NCBI RefSeq assembly: GCF_027172205.1
Contig: NC_070614.1
Coordinates: 36,028,001 to 36,092,000, forward strand
DNA from: Podarcis raffonei
Lineage: Eukaryota; Chordata; Lepidosauria; Squamata; Lacertidae
DNA length: 64,000 nucleotides
Reading direction: 5' to 3'
The notes under the pieces are model-generated. The model was not told where the DNA came from, did no database searches, and saw nothing but the letters and a program-made list of their open reading frames with translations. The position numbers were made by a program, and so were the translations under genes. This document shows, one piece after another, positions 32,960 to 41,349 of the stretch (positions are counted from its first letter, which is position 1; each line of letters opens with the position of its first letter).

Positions 32960-35900
32960 TGAAGTTGTGGGAGGGGATGATTGGTTTGTTTTTGTTCTTG
33001 CTTTTATTATGTATTTTGTGTTTTTTATCTTGTATTTTTATGTTGTCAACCACCCTGACATCTACAGATGAAGTGTTGGTATACAAATTTAAATAAGAAT
33101 ACAGTCGTACCTTGGAAGTCGAACAGAATCCGTTCCGGAAGTCCATTCAACTTCCAAAACGTTCAGAAACCAAAGCACGGCTTCTGATTGGCTGCAGGAG
33201 CTTCCTGCAGGGAGCTAAACGTTCGAGAACTAAGCTGTTCGAAAACCAAGGTATGACTGTAATAATAATAATGAAATGGAATTTCTCCAAAACAGCCCTC
33301 TAAATGGCTGTGAATGTTAGGGGACATTCGGCACAGAAACATGTGTGTATACCTTTAAGAAGTTTCTGGGATTAATTGGCTGCAGCTGGCCGTTGCTATA
33401 AAAGAAAAAAGCTGAGTTTTGTAGCCTGCCTGCAGGAATAACACCCACCAGAGTTTGGGTTTTTACACCTATGTCTCCTGGAGTCACTCTGTCCTCTGCC
33501 ACCGGCTGGAAATCACCCTCCAACAGTGGATGGGTAAAATTTGGAAGACTATGGTTGGATACAAACCTAACTCAGCAAGGGGCGGATCTGAGAGCCCCTC
33601 CAGGAATTCCGGTGTGTGTGTGTGTGTGTGTGTGTGTGATTCTTTGATCTCCTGATGGCATCAGGGTGGTTATAAACAATCTTGCATAACTTACTTGTTT
33701 GCATACATGCTTTCGTGTTTTGTTCAAAAACCCCCAACATAGAACCACTGAACATGAGAAATAAAGCCAAGGTTGTCCCTGCCTGCAGCCTTGTCCTACA
33801 GCAGCAGAACCCAAAAGAGCTAAATATGTCAAAAGTGGGTTGGGGGGGCAGGACACAGGCAGGCAGCTACTCACCTCTCCACACAGTCCTGTGTGATCAT
33901 GTTGGCACGGAAGCCCAGCACGGCAAACACCACAAGCGTGGCCAGCACTGAAGTAAGGAAGTTGATCCCAGACACCAGCAGCCCGTCGATGTGGCAGTTG
34001 TTGTGGCGCGGGTTATAGCTGGAGTAGGCAATGATGGTCCCAAAGCCCAGTCCCAGGGCAAAGAACACCTGGGTGGCTGCCTGGCGCCAGACCTGCATGT
34101 CTCTCCAGATGGACAGCTAGAGGTTGGGCAAAGAGGACAAGGGTACAGGATTCATCCTCATGAATTCATCCTCAGAAAAGTAGAGGGGTTTTTCCAATGG
34201 AAGTAAATACTGGCAAATTAGAACTTGTCAGGAAGTTTGATTCTATGCGTTTAGGCCCAGATCAAGATAATGGTCTCCTCTCACACAACAGGTATTACCA
34301 CCTTTGTTTTAACTGTGCTTTGTCATCTTAATTTTGCTTTTTTTCCTCATTTCCCATATAAATAGCCACTCTTTATTTTGCAAGCATTTAATTTTTACAT
34401 AGGAATTCCACTTTTCACAGTGATTTACCTCCACTGTTCAGATTTTTTTCACTCTCTATGCCCATATATGACCTACTTGCCAATGCAAGGCTAGTACTTC
34501 ATGCATTGATGAAGTGGTCACTATCTGGCAGGTGTTTGCTGAGCCAAATGGATCAATGGTCTGATTCAGTATAAATTAGGTGAAAAGGTAAAAAGTAAAG
34601 GACCCCTGGACAGTTAAGTCCAGTTAAAGGCGACTATGGGGTTGTGGCGCTCATCTCACTTTCAAGTCGAGGGAGCTGGTGTTTGTCTGCAGACAGCTTT
34701 CCAGGTCATGTGGCCAGCATGGCTAAACCACTTCTGGTACAACAGAACACTGTGACAGAAACCAGAGCGCATGGAAATGCTGTTTACCACCACAGCGGTA
34801 CCTATTTATCTACTTGCACTGGCGTGCTTTCGAACTGCTAGGTTGGCAGGAGCCGGGACAGAGCAACGGGAGGTCACCCCATTGTGGAGATTCAAACTGC
34901 CGACCTTCTGATCAGCAAGCCCAAGAGGCTCAGTGGTTTAGACCACAGCGCCACCAGTGTCCTATGTTCCAGCGTTTTCTATATGCATTCATTAATCTAT
35001 TACTTGCAGTAATATTGCCTTTTCTTTTGCCGACAGTTTTGTTGCGTTGTTCCACTGGATTATTTTAAGCCAGTTTTTAATTGTTTGGTTTGGATTCGTT
35101 TCACTGTTAAACACCACTTTTCTCCAGCAGTATGGAAGTTTTGTAAGTAAACAAGTGAAATAATGCTAGCCCTGCGGTTAAATGTTGGGGGGGAAATAAA
35201 GGGAATTTGCATGCATTGGGGGAAGTGGGCACACATGTACAGGAGTGTTATTCCTTTGCACAGAGCTCTTACATTGGGCGTGAACATGATTCTGATCCCA
35301 TCAACCGCTCCTTCTAGCAGCAGCGCCCGTACGAGGAAGCACAAGAGGACCAAGTAGGGGAAAAGAGAGCTGAAATACAGAACCTGCAAAGGAGACGGGG
35401 GGTGAAGAGAGAAAATCAAAACCAGGGACTGACAGCCTGTGGTGAAACAACCATTGGTGCAAGATGCTGGCATTTCATTTCCAAGTTCTCCATCCCAGGT
35501 ACTCTGACACTGGGACCAGTAGTGGACAATCTTAGAACCATGCTTATGGATCCTGATCAATCTGAAGGCAAAGCATGATTTTAAAACACTATTAATCAGA
35601 GCAGGAGTAGGGAAACTTTGGTCAGCAAGCAAATCCTGGCCTGCCAGCAAGGTCCAAGTTGGCCATTTCTTCCAAACACAATGCACCTGTACATTGGCTG
35701 ATGTCACTTGATAATATCAGCTGAGGGGCAGTAGTGCTCAGCAGGGAGCCGGATGCGGCTTTGCAAGTACCGTATCTTTCGCTCTATAAGACGCACCAGA
35801 CCACAAGACGCACCTAGTTTTTGGAGGAGGAAAACAAGAAAAAAAATATTCTGAATCTCAGAAGCCAGAACAGCAAGAGGGATCGCTGCACAGTGAAAGC

Positions 35901-38900
35901 AGCAATCCCTCTTGCTGTTCTGGCTTCTGGGATAGCTGTGCAGCCTGCATTTGCTCCATAAGACGCGCACACATTTCCCCTTACTTTTTAGGAGGGAAAA
36001 AGTGAGTCTTATAGAGCAAAAAATACGGTACATCCCATGCGGGGAATGCACTGACAAAGTAGAAACCTGTGGCCAATAGGATCAGACTTTCTGCTGCTCA
36101 GCTGGTGAGCAGAGGGTTCTCTCCTGCTGGTCTTGATGAAGCAAAACACTCCCTCCTACCCAGGTCAACTTTTGATGAGAGGAAAAGTGCTCTCGCAACT
36201 GACCTTGCCAGAGGACTTGATGCCTTTGATCATTGCCAGGCACACAAGAGCCCAAGCGGCAAAGAGGCAGCCGGTAAGAGCCGGGTCAAGGCCTCCACTC
36301 TCGTCAAGGGAGTTGGTCACATGCAAGGCCTCGCGGTACCAGAAGTAGACGGTGGGAGAACTTTGGCCACACTCCGTTTCTAAGATGAGGACAAGGACAC
36401 ACACACACACACACACAGAGAGAGAGAGGTGCAAAGGTTAGGGGCAGAGTGTCGTTGGTGAGGCTTATTTGACAACAAGGAGCTGAGACTTTCGTGTCAC
36501 CGGCCCAACGCTGTGGAATATTCTGCCAATCAGAGATTTAGCAGGCAACTTCTGTTTCAATTTTTAAATGCCTGCTGGAAACTTTCCTATTCCATCAGGG
36601 CTATGCAGGCAATTAAAAATCCAGCTTTCCACAATAATTAGCTTATTTCTGATTTAAACATTTTATATGGTTTTTATTGTGTAGTTTTATGCAGAATTGT
36701 TTGTAAATCACTGTTATTTTTAATGAATAGCAGTATATAAATATTCTTATAAATAAGGTAACGAGACAAAAAAATCAAGCTCCCTTTTCCCATCCATACT
36801 TTGGTATGGTTAACTGAAGATTATGGGATTTTTAGAGGAGGACAGAATTGAAAAAATATTAGTTTGGCAAATATATATATACAGTGGAACCTTAGTTCCC
36901 AAACGGCTTAGTTGCCGAACAAATCGGCTCCCGAATGCCGCAAACCCGGACGTGTTCTCGTTTGCGAATGTTTTTTGGAAGCCAAACGTCTGACATGTCT
37001 TCCGTTTGAGCACAAGAATCTCCTGCAGCCAATCGGAAGCTGTGCCTTGGTTTTTGAACAGTTTCAGGAGTCGAACAGACTCCCAGAACGGATTAAGTTC
37101 AAGAACCAAGGTACCACTGTATCTCAAGTTCATCAGCACTTTCTGACAATCGAGAGTACATTTTGTCTCCGTAAAATGACATCAAGGCAGCTTTAGCCCC
37201 ACCCCCTCCTCAAACCTTCCAATCTCTTACCTGGAGCAGTTTGATTGGTTGCTGCTGGGCAATCAGTCCAAGGCAGGGGTAACTGGAAGGAGTTAGCCAG
37301 ATAGAAAAGACTCCATGCAATGATGACATTATAATACAGGGCAACAAAGGAACAAACCTGAAGAGGAAGAGGAAGAGGAAGAGATCAGCGTCCTTCTCAC
37401 TCCATCCCCAATGGGCACTGACACAGCTACCTCAGGGGAAGGGGCTGCTCTTTAGTGTCAAAGAGCATGTTAAAACACGTTTTTATGTCATGCGTTCAAA
37501 ACTGGTCTCCTCTCCTCCCTTGGGAAAAATCAGGCATGGGGGCCCACTGATCTGAATTGGGTTAATCATGTGTTGGGGGGGAGCGCCTTACATTTGCCTC
37601 CTGAAAATGGCTTCCAGAAGCTCCCTTGTACCCAAAAGATGCTATTTACAGCAAATAGCACCTTCAAGCACAATTTTTGGCAGGAAAATTTATTGCCCCT
37701 CCCTTCCAAGAAATTTTTTCGAAAGAAACAGATGTGGTCTAAGCACGTTAGTTAAAAATATTTTTAATGAGAAATGTCGTTCGATCCTTAGGATCATATT
37801 CCCAGCACTAAAATGCAGCTGCTTCGGGGGCGAGATACTGGAGATGTTTAACATGTCTATCCCCAGGAATTTAGGGCAGGATGTTAACAGCAATTGGCAA
37901 TTATCTCACTGGTGGTTTAATCTAGACAAGGCAGAAGGGGAGAAGCCCTTCGCTCCACCAATTCCATTACTTGCTGCCATCTGGATAATTAATTTGTGGA
38001 ATTCACTGCCACAAGATATGGCGGAGGTCACTAGCTTAGGTGGCTTTAAAATGGGATTAGACAAACTTGTGGAGGACTTGTCTATCAATGGCTATCAGCT
38101 GGCATGAGGGCACAATGGAGCCTCCATGCTTGGAAGAAGTCTACCTCTGAATTCCAGTTGCTGGCGGAGCGTGGCATTAGCAGCAGAGGACTGTCTCTTT
38201 CACACCCCCTCTTATGAGTATCCAGTTGGCCGCTATGGGAAGCAGGCCGTGGGACAAGGTCAGGGCTGAGGAACTGGTGTCTCTTGAGATGTTCTTAGGA
38301 CTCCAACTCCTATCAGCCCCAGCCAGCATGGCCCAACAGTCAGGAATGATGGGAGCTGTATTCCAGCAACACCTGGAAGGCCACACGTTGCCCACTCATG
38401 ACACAGACCAGCAGTGGGAGACCCTCTGACCTAGTTAGGCCTTCCCAGGCCATTTTGTAAAACCACACCCACCTGTCTTCATTTAAGTCAAGTGTGGGGC
38501 AGGTCGAGGTTTGAAGGTGTCGCTGTGTCTTCCAGGCTGTGTGCCTTTGGCAAGCGCCGAAAAGCAGCTGATTACTGGCATTTGCAAGGCCCCTGCCTGA
38601 CAGCAGGCCTTCAAAGTCTGCTTGCAGGAGCAGTCTGGATTAAAAATTTGCCTGCAAACAAATTTCAAAAGCGGGCGCACTGTGGATGCGAATCAGCTGA
38701 CTGAATCCAACAGCACTTCTCTGAAAGGGCTTTTTCCCATCAGCTGTTCTGTGCTGAGAACGAGCCCCTTTGAAGTTGTTACCCAACACCATAATGACAT
38801 CAGGTGATTGACAGGTGGGGGTGCCCACTCACCTGTCAAAGTTGGCCTGTGGGGGAGGGAGAGGCAGTGCTCCAGCCTGCCAGCTGGATCCAATTCCACA

Positions 38901-40501
38901 CCCCCCCCCCATATAGTATAAGAAGAGCTTGATGGGTGAGATTGGGAGGAGGGTGAGCTCAAAGGCAAAAGGTTTTCAGAAGTACTGCCGCAGGAACAAC
39001 TCACCACGCAGCTGGCAAAGCCGATGCCCACCAGGCGGGGGCTGATGTACTTCCAGACCCCGATGCTGCCCTGCCGGATAATCTGCCCAGCCGCCAGCTC
39101 CAAGAAAAACAAGGGGATCCCAATGATGAAGAGAAGCAGCAGGTACAGCAGCAGGAAGGCACCTGGCCAGGATGAGACAGAGACACTCAGCTACAGCATC
39201 CAAGCAACACTTCGCTCCCAGATCCCAGCAGTCTCCCCTGATTCCACCAGCCAGTTACCCCCCGAATCAGAAATAATTTAAGGGAGGAAACAGGTGCTCC
39301 CGTGAAAGAGCATTAGGGGTCAGCCGGTTGTGGGGTGAGCTCAACTCTCCAACCCCCACCCTTACAGAGACACAAATACGGTCTGTGGCAAACTCCTCCA
39401 ACTGCTCTCCTCCCCACCCACAAGTGGACTCCAGTTCTCTTCCTGTCTGAAGCGCATGCCATGATTATGCAACCAAATATTTGGCTCTTTCAAAGAAAGA
39501 GGGAGGGGGTTGTTTTTCTTTTTAAACACCATTGCTTAAACATGTTCAAAACTGTGGGTTTTTTGGGGACTGGCACAAGGAAGGTGTTTTCGGGATTGGT
39601 ACAAAGGCAGCACTGTGAAAATCCAGTTTCTGCCACCCCCTCCCTGCAGAAATGGATTCTTCCATCCAAAATGGCCAAGGCAGCTGTACACGCTTCCATA
39701 GCAGGCTCAAGCTATGCAAGTTTGTTTTGTAAGCACAGCCTGGCTGTTACCTGCAACACAAGACTATCCCCCTTCCCATTTACCAGGTGCTGCTCACAGT
39801 GGCCAAGAAGTACCCAAGACCCGGGTGTTGTATTTGTGTATTGCAGGAGAAGCTGGCATGGTGGGGCAGTTCAGTGGCAGTGCTGAGGTTGCTACTTCAT
39901 TGTCACACAAGTCCACTTTAGGCCCCCAAATGCCTTGGGCCTCAGCACCTTTGGAATTTAAGCAGACAGCCACTTATGGCAGGGCCTTCTCTGTGGTGGC
40001 CCCTGCCATGGCCGTTTCCATCTCCCATACCCTTTTAATAGTGATCTGCTTCTTATCTCTTCTCTTCTTGTGCATCACTGTCAAGGCTGTAACTGCTTTT
40101 CAGTTTGTGTGCTGGGGTGTTTTGCATGGTTTCTAAGTTGACATGTTCAATGCCTTGAAAGCCCAAAGGGGCAGAAAGGTGACACAGGCATTTAATATAA
40201 GGAGAAGTTAAACGGTACAGATACCCTACTACAAATGAATGAAAAAGGGGACTGTCTTGCTCTACGCCAGCCCCAAGCTTGCAAGAAATGCCCGTATCCA
40301 CTCACCTCCCCCATTTTTATGGCAGAGGTAGGGGAATCGCCAAACGTTGCCAAGCCCAACCGAAAAGCCAACCTGGGCCAGGATATACTGAACTTTGGAC
40401 CCCCAGGCCGGGCGGGTATCAGGTTCGTCAGTGAGCAGATCTTGATTGAATTCGCCTTCGGCGTTTGCTGCAGATTCGAGGTCCGCTTTGGATTTCTCCA
40501 T
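26281..40501 (-). CDS. SLC6A16: SLC6A16-type sodium-coupled transporter (11 coding exons, 663 aa)
   Basis: SLC6 family member of the SLC6A15/16/17 group, Na+-driven transporters related to neutral amino acid carriers B0AT2 and NTT4; SLC6A16 itself is an orphan. Exons (minus): 40306-40501, 39005-39162, 37231-37357, 36204-36379, 35273-35383, 33875-34116, 32095-32284, 30184-30385, 28663-28822, 28333-28495, 26281-26547. All junctions are GT-AG, phases close, total 1992 nt. TM1 carries the ion-site motif [16 protein letters not shown]6 [13 protein letters not shown]8 [15 protein letters not shown]12 ends LPIPVMF. Sequons NQT, NGS, NFS and NDT lie in the large extracellular loops. The C-terminus ends [14 protein letters not shown], recalling the GSGYLL end of SLC6A17. 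Human relatives are about 730 aa; the shorter length is in the tails. The symbol rests on linkage to BAX, since human SLC6A16 and BAX are both on 19q13.33; SLC6A15 or SLC6A17 is less likely. Confidence 0.88.
26780..27355 (+). repeat. CR1 LINE 3' UTR
   Basis: Shows the conserved CR1 3' UTR order: 'ccctatgaggaaaggtta', 'ggataggga..ttctccctcccttgaggcc', 'aatatttcttcacact', 'aaagaggattagacaaattc', then 'actgtgagaacaggatgctgga'. It lies in SLC6A16 intron 10, antisense to the gene. Confidence 0.7.
27456..27681 (+). mobile_element. TA-target MITE, GGGTTA subfamily, copy 6
   Basis: 226 bp, the same length as copy 1, with TA at 27454-27455 and 27682-27683. The interior is very close to copies 1 and 4, indicating a recent burst. 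SLC6A16 intron 10. Confidence 0.88.
27812..27947. mobile_element. hAT-type MITE with perfect 8-bp duplication
   Basis: Inverted ends CAGGGTTTCCCAAAC / GTTTGGGAAACCCTG flanked by GATTAAAG at 27804-27811 and 27948-27955. The centre is an 'actacagttcccatcatcc / ggatgatgggagttgtagt' hairpin. Confidence 0.92.
28333..28495 (-). CDS. SLC6A16: SLC6A16 coding exon 10 (TM11)
   Basis: Residues 521-575. [20 protein letters not shown] and [11 protein letters not shown]. Acceptor GTCCGCAG, donor GTAAGA. Confidence 0.93.
28663..28822 (-). CDS. SLC6A16: SLC6A16 coding exon 9 (TM9-TM10)
   Basis: Residues 468-521. [21 protein letters not shown] is nearly identical to SLC6A17. Acceptor CTTCCCACAG, donor GTAATT. 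Confidence 0.94.
28830..29250. other. SLC6A16 intron 8, unique part
   Basis: No repeat ends or exon seen. Confidence 0.35.
29259..29505 (-). mobile_element. Solo LTR of an LTR retrotransposon (fossil)
   Basis: A 247-bp LTR on the minus strand, starting TGTTATG and ending TTAACA, with a CTATATAAG promoter-like box and an AATAAA signal in the usual order. A perfect 5-bp duplication, CATTC, flanks it at 29254-29258 and 29506-29510. No internal region remains, as expected after LTR-LTR recombination. The intact duplication suggests moderate to young age; the family is not assigned. It is in SLC6A16 intron 8, in sense orientation. Confidence 0.88.
29511..30180. other. SLC6A16 intron 8, unique part
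   Basis: Non-coding; nothing specific recognised. Confidence 0.35.
30184..30385 (-). CDS. SLC6A16: SLC6A16 coding exon 8 (TM8-TM9)
   Basis: Residues 401-468. [36 protein letters not shown], and [10 protein letters not shown]. Acceptor AACTCCCAG, donor GTAGGG. Confidence 0.94.
30565..30700. mobile_element. hAT-type MITE
   Basis: Same family as 27812-27947: ends CACGGTTTCTCCAAC / GTTTGGGAAACCCTG, with an 8-bp duplication GCATAGGC / GCATAGAC (one mismatch) at 30557-30564 and 30701-30708. SLC6A16 intron 7. Confidence 0.85.
30709..30838. mobile_element. hAT-type MITE, second family, abutting the previous one
   Basis: Imperfect inverted arms, GAGGAACATGTGACCCTCCAG and 'ctagaaggccaaaagttccc', around 'ccagctcccatcagcc / gatgatgggaattgtagtcc'. 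It starts where the neighbour's target duplication ends. Confidence 0.6.
31038..31683 (+). mobile_element. CR1/L2-superfamily LINE 3' end with nested MITE
   Basis: Matches the end of 14505-15187 ('gtatacctgaagaagcatctccacccc', 'tgtttagggaagttttt', 'ctctgggtataaatat'), followed by (GAT)n. The match is interrupted at 31324-31549 by a TA-target element, so the LINE is the older. SLC6A16 intron 7. Confidence 0.8.
31324..31549 (-). mobile_element. TA-target MITE, GGGTTA subfamily, copy 7
   Basis: 226 bp, starts CAGTGGTACCTCGGGTTAAG and ends AAGCACCACTG, with TA at 31322-31323 and 31550-31551. Same orientation as copy 2; nested in the LINE. Confidence 0.87.
31862..31898. repeat. (TG)n-(CA)n palindromic microsatellite
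   Basis: About nine TG units followed directly by about nine AC units, so the strand can fold on itself. Confidence 0.9.
32095..32284 (-). CDS. SLC6A16: SLC6A16 coding exon 7 (extracellular loop 4)
   Basis: Residues 337-400, the most diverged part. It has sequons NGS, NFS and NDT, plus [12 protein letters not shown] and DEMNK. Acceptor TTTCTCCCCAG, donor GTGACT. Confidence 0.88.
32358..32640 (+). repeat. tRNA-Lys-derived SINE interrupted by an L2-like tail
   Basis: The head GAGACTCTTAATCTCAGGG with 'gtgggtttgagccccatgctgggc' matches the anticodon arm (CUU) and T-arm of a lysine tRNA. The SINE tail resumes at about 32605 ('ggtcctttccaactttacaattctatga'). Between them, 32460-32604 is the inverted 3' end of an L2/CR1 element ('ttatttataccccacccatctgg'). 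Confidence 0.75.
32864..32958. repeat. (AATAAG)n then (GAA)n compound microsatellite
   Basis: About eight hexamers followed by about 15 GAA triplets. It is purine-only on the plus strand, pyrimidine on the SLC6A16 transcript strand, in intron 6. Confidence 0.95.
33102..33259. mobile_element. TA-target MITE, TTGG subfamily, copy 1
   Basis: 158 bp, CAGTCGTACCTTGGAAGTCG ... AACCAAGGTATGACTG, TA at 33100-33101 and 33260-33261. The interior differs from the GGGTTA subfamily and contains 'gattggctgcaggagcttcctgcag'. Confidence 0.85.
33300..33870. other. SLC6A16 intron 6 with (GT)n at 33612-33639
   Basis: Non-coding apart from the (GT)14 tract. Confidence 0.6.
33875..34116 (-). CDS. SLC6A16: SLC6A16 coding exon 6 (TM6-TM7)
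   Basis: Residues 257-337. [31 protein letters not shown], then [19 protein letters not shown]. Acceptor CAACCTCTAG, donor GTGAGT. Confidence 0.95.
34587..34955 (-). repeat. Sauria-type tRNA SINE with BovB-like tail
   Basis: Read on the minus strand: tRNA-like head 'gctgtggtctaaaccactgagcc' with 'ggcagtttgaatctcc', middle 'ctgccaacctagcagttcgaaagcacg', and a 3' end 'gtcgcc..ccagagtcg'-type BovB-related tail. A second copy is at 55958-56204. SLC6A16 intron 5. Confidence 0.75.
34980..35265. other. SLC6A16 intron 5, unique part
   Basis: Nothing recognised. Confidence 0.3.
35273..35383 (-). CDS. SLC6A16: SLC6A16 coding exon 5 (TM5)
   Basis: 37 codons, residues 220-256: [20 protein letters not shown] then [13 protein letters not shown]. 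Acceptor CCTTTGCAG, donor GTAAGA. Confidence 0.93.
35770..36028. mobile_element. TA-target inverted-repeat element containing a long hairpin
   Basis: Inverted ends CCGTATCTTTCGCTCTATAA / complement of TTATAGAGCAAAAAATACGG, TA at 35768-35769 and 36029-36030. The centre has perfect 25-bp complementary arms at 35859-35883 and 35905-35929, extended by four more pairs (one G-U) on the outside and five pairs after one mismatch on the inside. SLC6A16 intron 4. Confidence 0.85.
36204..36379 (-). CDS. SLC6A16: SLC6A16 coding exon 4 (loop 2, TM4)
   Basis: Residues 161-219. [28 protein letters not shown]. The acceptor CTCATCTTAG is preceded by a (CT)n(GT)n microsatellite; donor GTCAGT. Confidence 0.92.
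36397..36428. repeat. (CA)n(GA)n microsatellite at the exon 4 acceptor
   Basis: On the transcript strand this is (TC)n(TG)n ending about 18 nt before the exon 4 acceptor, so it forms much of the polypyrimidine region. Confidence 0.9.
36440..36760 (+). repeat. CR1/L2-type LINE tail
   Basis: 'caacgctgtggaatattctgcc', 'tgcctgctggaaactttcctattcc' and the terminal 'gaatagcagtatataaatattc' match the end of CR1/L2 elements. SLC6A16 intron 3. Confidence 0.55.
36882..37119. mobile_element. TA-target MITE, TTGG subfamily, copy 2
   Basis: 238 bp, CAGTGGAACCTTAGTTCC ... CCAAGGTACCACTG, TA at 36880-36881 and 37120-37121. Shares 'ctgcagccaatcggaagc' with copy 1 in inverted sense. SLC6A16 intron 3. Confidence 0.85.
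37231..37357 (-). CDS. SLC6A16: SLC6A16 coding exon 3 (TM3)
   Basis: Residues 119-161. [15 protein letters not shown] then LPLPWTDCP and the sequon NQT of extracellular loop 2. Acceptor CCTCTTCAG, donor GTAAGA. Confidence 0.92.
37860..38110 (+). repeat. CR1 LINE 3' UTR fragment
   Basis: 'ttgtggaattcactgccacaagatatggcggaggtcac' and 'aaaatgggattagacaaa' correspond to 27010-27120. SLC6A16 intron 2. Confidence 0.65.
38259..38400. mobile_element. hAT-type MITE
   Basis: Arms 'ggactccaactcctatcagccc' and 'ggaatgatgggagctgtattcc' are related to 30709-30838. Confidence 0.5.
38410..39000. other. SLC6A16 intron 2, unique part
   Basis: A C-run at 38902-38910; otherwise nothing recognised. Confidence 0.3.
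39005..39162 (-). CDS. SLC6A16: SLC6A16 coding exon 2 (TM2)
   Basis: Residues 66-118. [16 protein letters not shown] and [17 protein letters not shown] are family-typical. Acceptor CTGGCCAG, donor GTGAGT. Confidence 0.93.
39170..40300. other. SLC6A16 intron 1
   Basis: Mostly unique. 39960-40130 looks like a decayed L2/CR1 fragment ('gcagggccttctctgtggtgg'). Confidence 0.4.
40306..40501 (-). CDS. SLC6A16: SLC6A16 coding exon 1 (TM1)
   Basis: Residues 1-66. Start chosen at [10 protein letters not shown] (ATG 40501-40499). An in-frame upstream ATG at 40540 would add only microsatellite-encoded CVCVCV. An acidic N-terminus precedes [17 protein letters not shown]. Donor GTGAGT. Confidence 0.85.
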
Positions 40502-40517
40502 TGGTGGAGGGATGTGA

Positions 40518-41235
40518 TACACACATACACACACACACAAAAATTGTGCACGCGGCTAAATCCTAGGGCCCTTGCACAATCACACACCTTCACACTTGTC
40601 TGTGCACACTTATGTGTGCGACACAGATGTCGCACCCCAAAAAGACTCTTCTCCTACAACTAGCACAGGCTCACGTGCACCATGGGACCAGGGAAACGGA
40701 AAGTGAACTGCTAAAAGTGTATACACTCCTTGCACATTAGCAAACCTCTCTCACAGATGTGGGCATTCGTGTGTGTCAATTACCCTTAGCACACAGAACT
40801 TCGGCCCTCACACTGTTGTGCAGTCGCAGGTGCACATGCCTACAAAATTCTCTATGGGACTGATGCACTGAAACACGAACTAAGCTCACACACATCACTC
40901 GATCAGTTCATGCACGAACATACGGACAACCCACTCATACAAAGAGGGGTTCTCACTTTGCCCGTGCGTCGTCTGTGCCTACCCTCAATCACAGCCAATT
41001 AAAAGAGTTTGGACGCTATATGCATACAAAGATTCACACATGTGAAGGTGGGTGGAGACAGTGTCCCGTAGGCTCCGTGAATTGCATATGCTACGAGATG
41101 CGCACACAGGCACACACGCTTGCCGACTCCTCTCCAAAGCAAAAAAGGATTCCAGCCTAGAAAGAGAAGAATCAGAGAAAGGAGTGAGTGTAAGGCCAAA
41201 GGTAAGATGCCCAGTTGGAGGGTCAGTTAGGATTC
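40518..41235. other. Upstream of the SLC6A16 start codon
   Basis: A (CA)n tract at 40518-40541 lies directly 5' of the start codon and would be (UG)n in the leader. No clear core promoter. Possible acceptor-like TTTAG lies 5' of it, so the 5' UTR may be spliced from an exon further upstream. Confidence 0.35.
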
Positions 41236-41239
41236 CCCA

Positions 41240-41345
41240 AACCAGCCTTCTTCCACCTGGGAACTACAACTCCCATCATTCCTGTCATTTGGTTATGCTG
41301 GCTGGGAACAGTAGGAGTTGTAGTCCAAAAGAGACTCCAAGGAGA
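41240..41345. mobile_element. hAT-type MITE
   Basis: 'gaactacaactcccatcattcc' pairs with 'ggaacagtaggagttgtagtcc'. Confidence 0.55.
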
Positions 41346-41349
41346 CTCC

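Noticed and set aside
32811-33146. Minus ORF with poly-Phe/Leu
   Set aside because: Product of (AATAAG)n(GAA)n.
37568-38107. 179-codon ORF in SLC6A16 intron 2
   Set aside because: The distal half is CR1 3' UTR sequence and the proximal part has no protein-like pattern.
40502-40540. Upstream SLC6A16 start at 40540
   Set aside because: Would add microsatellite-encoded CVCVCV; the ATG at 40501 starts a typical acidic SLC6 N-terminus.
41240-41345. ZNF143 motif at an hAT element
   Set aside because: The 'actacaactcccatcat' word has a matching opposite arm, so it is MITE sequence. The same holds at 22665, 27855 and 30605.
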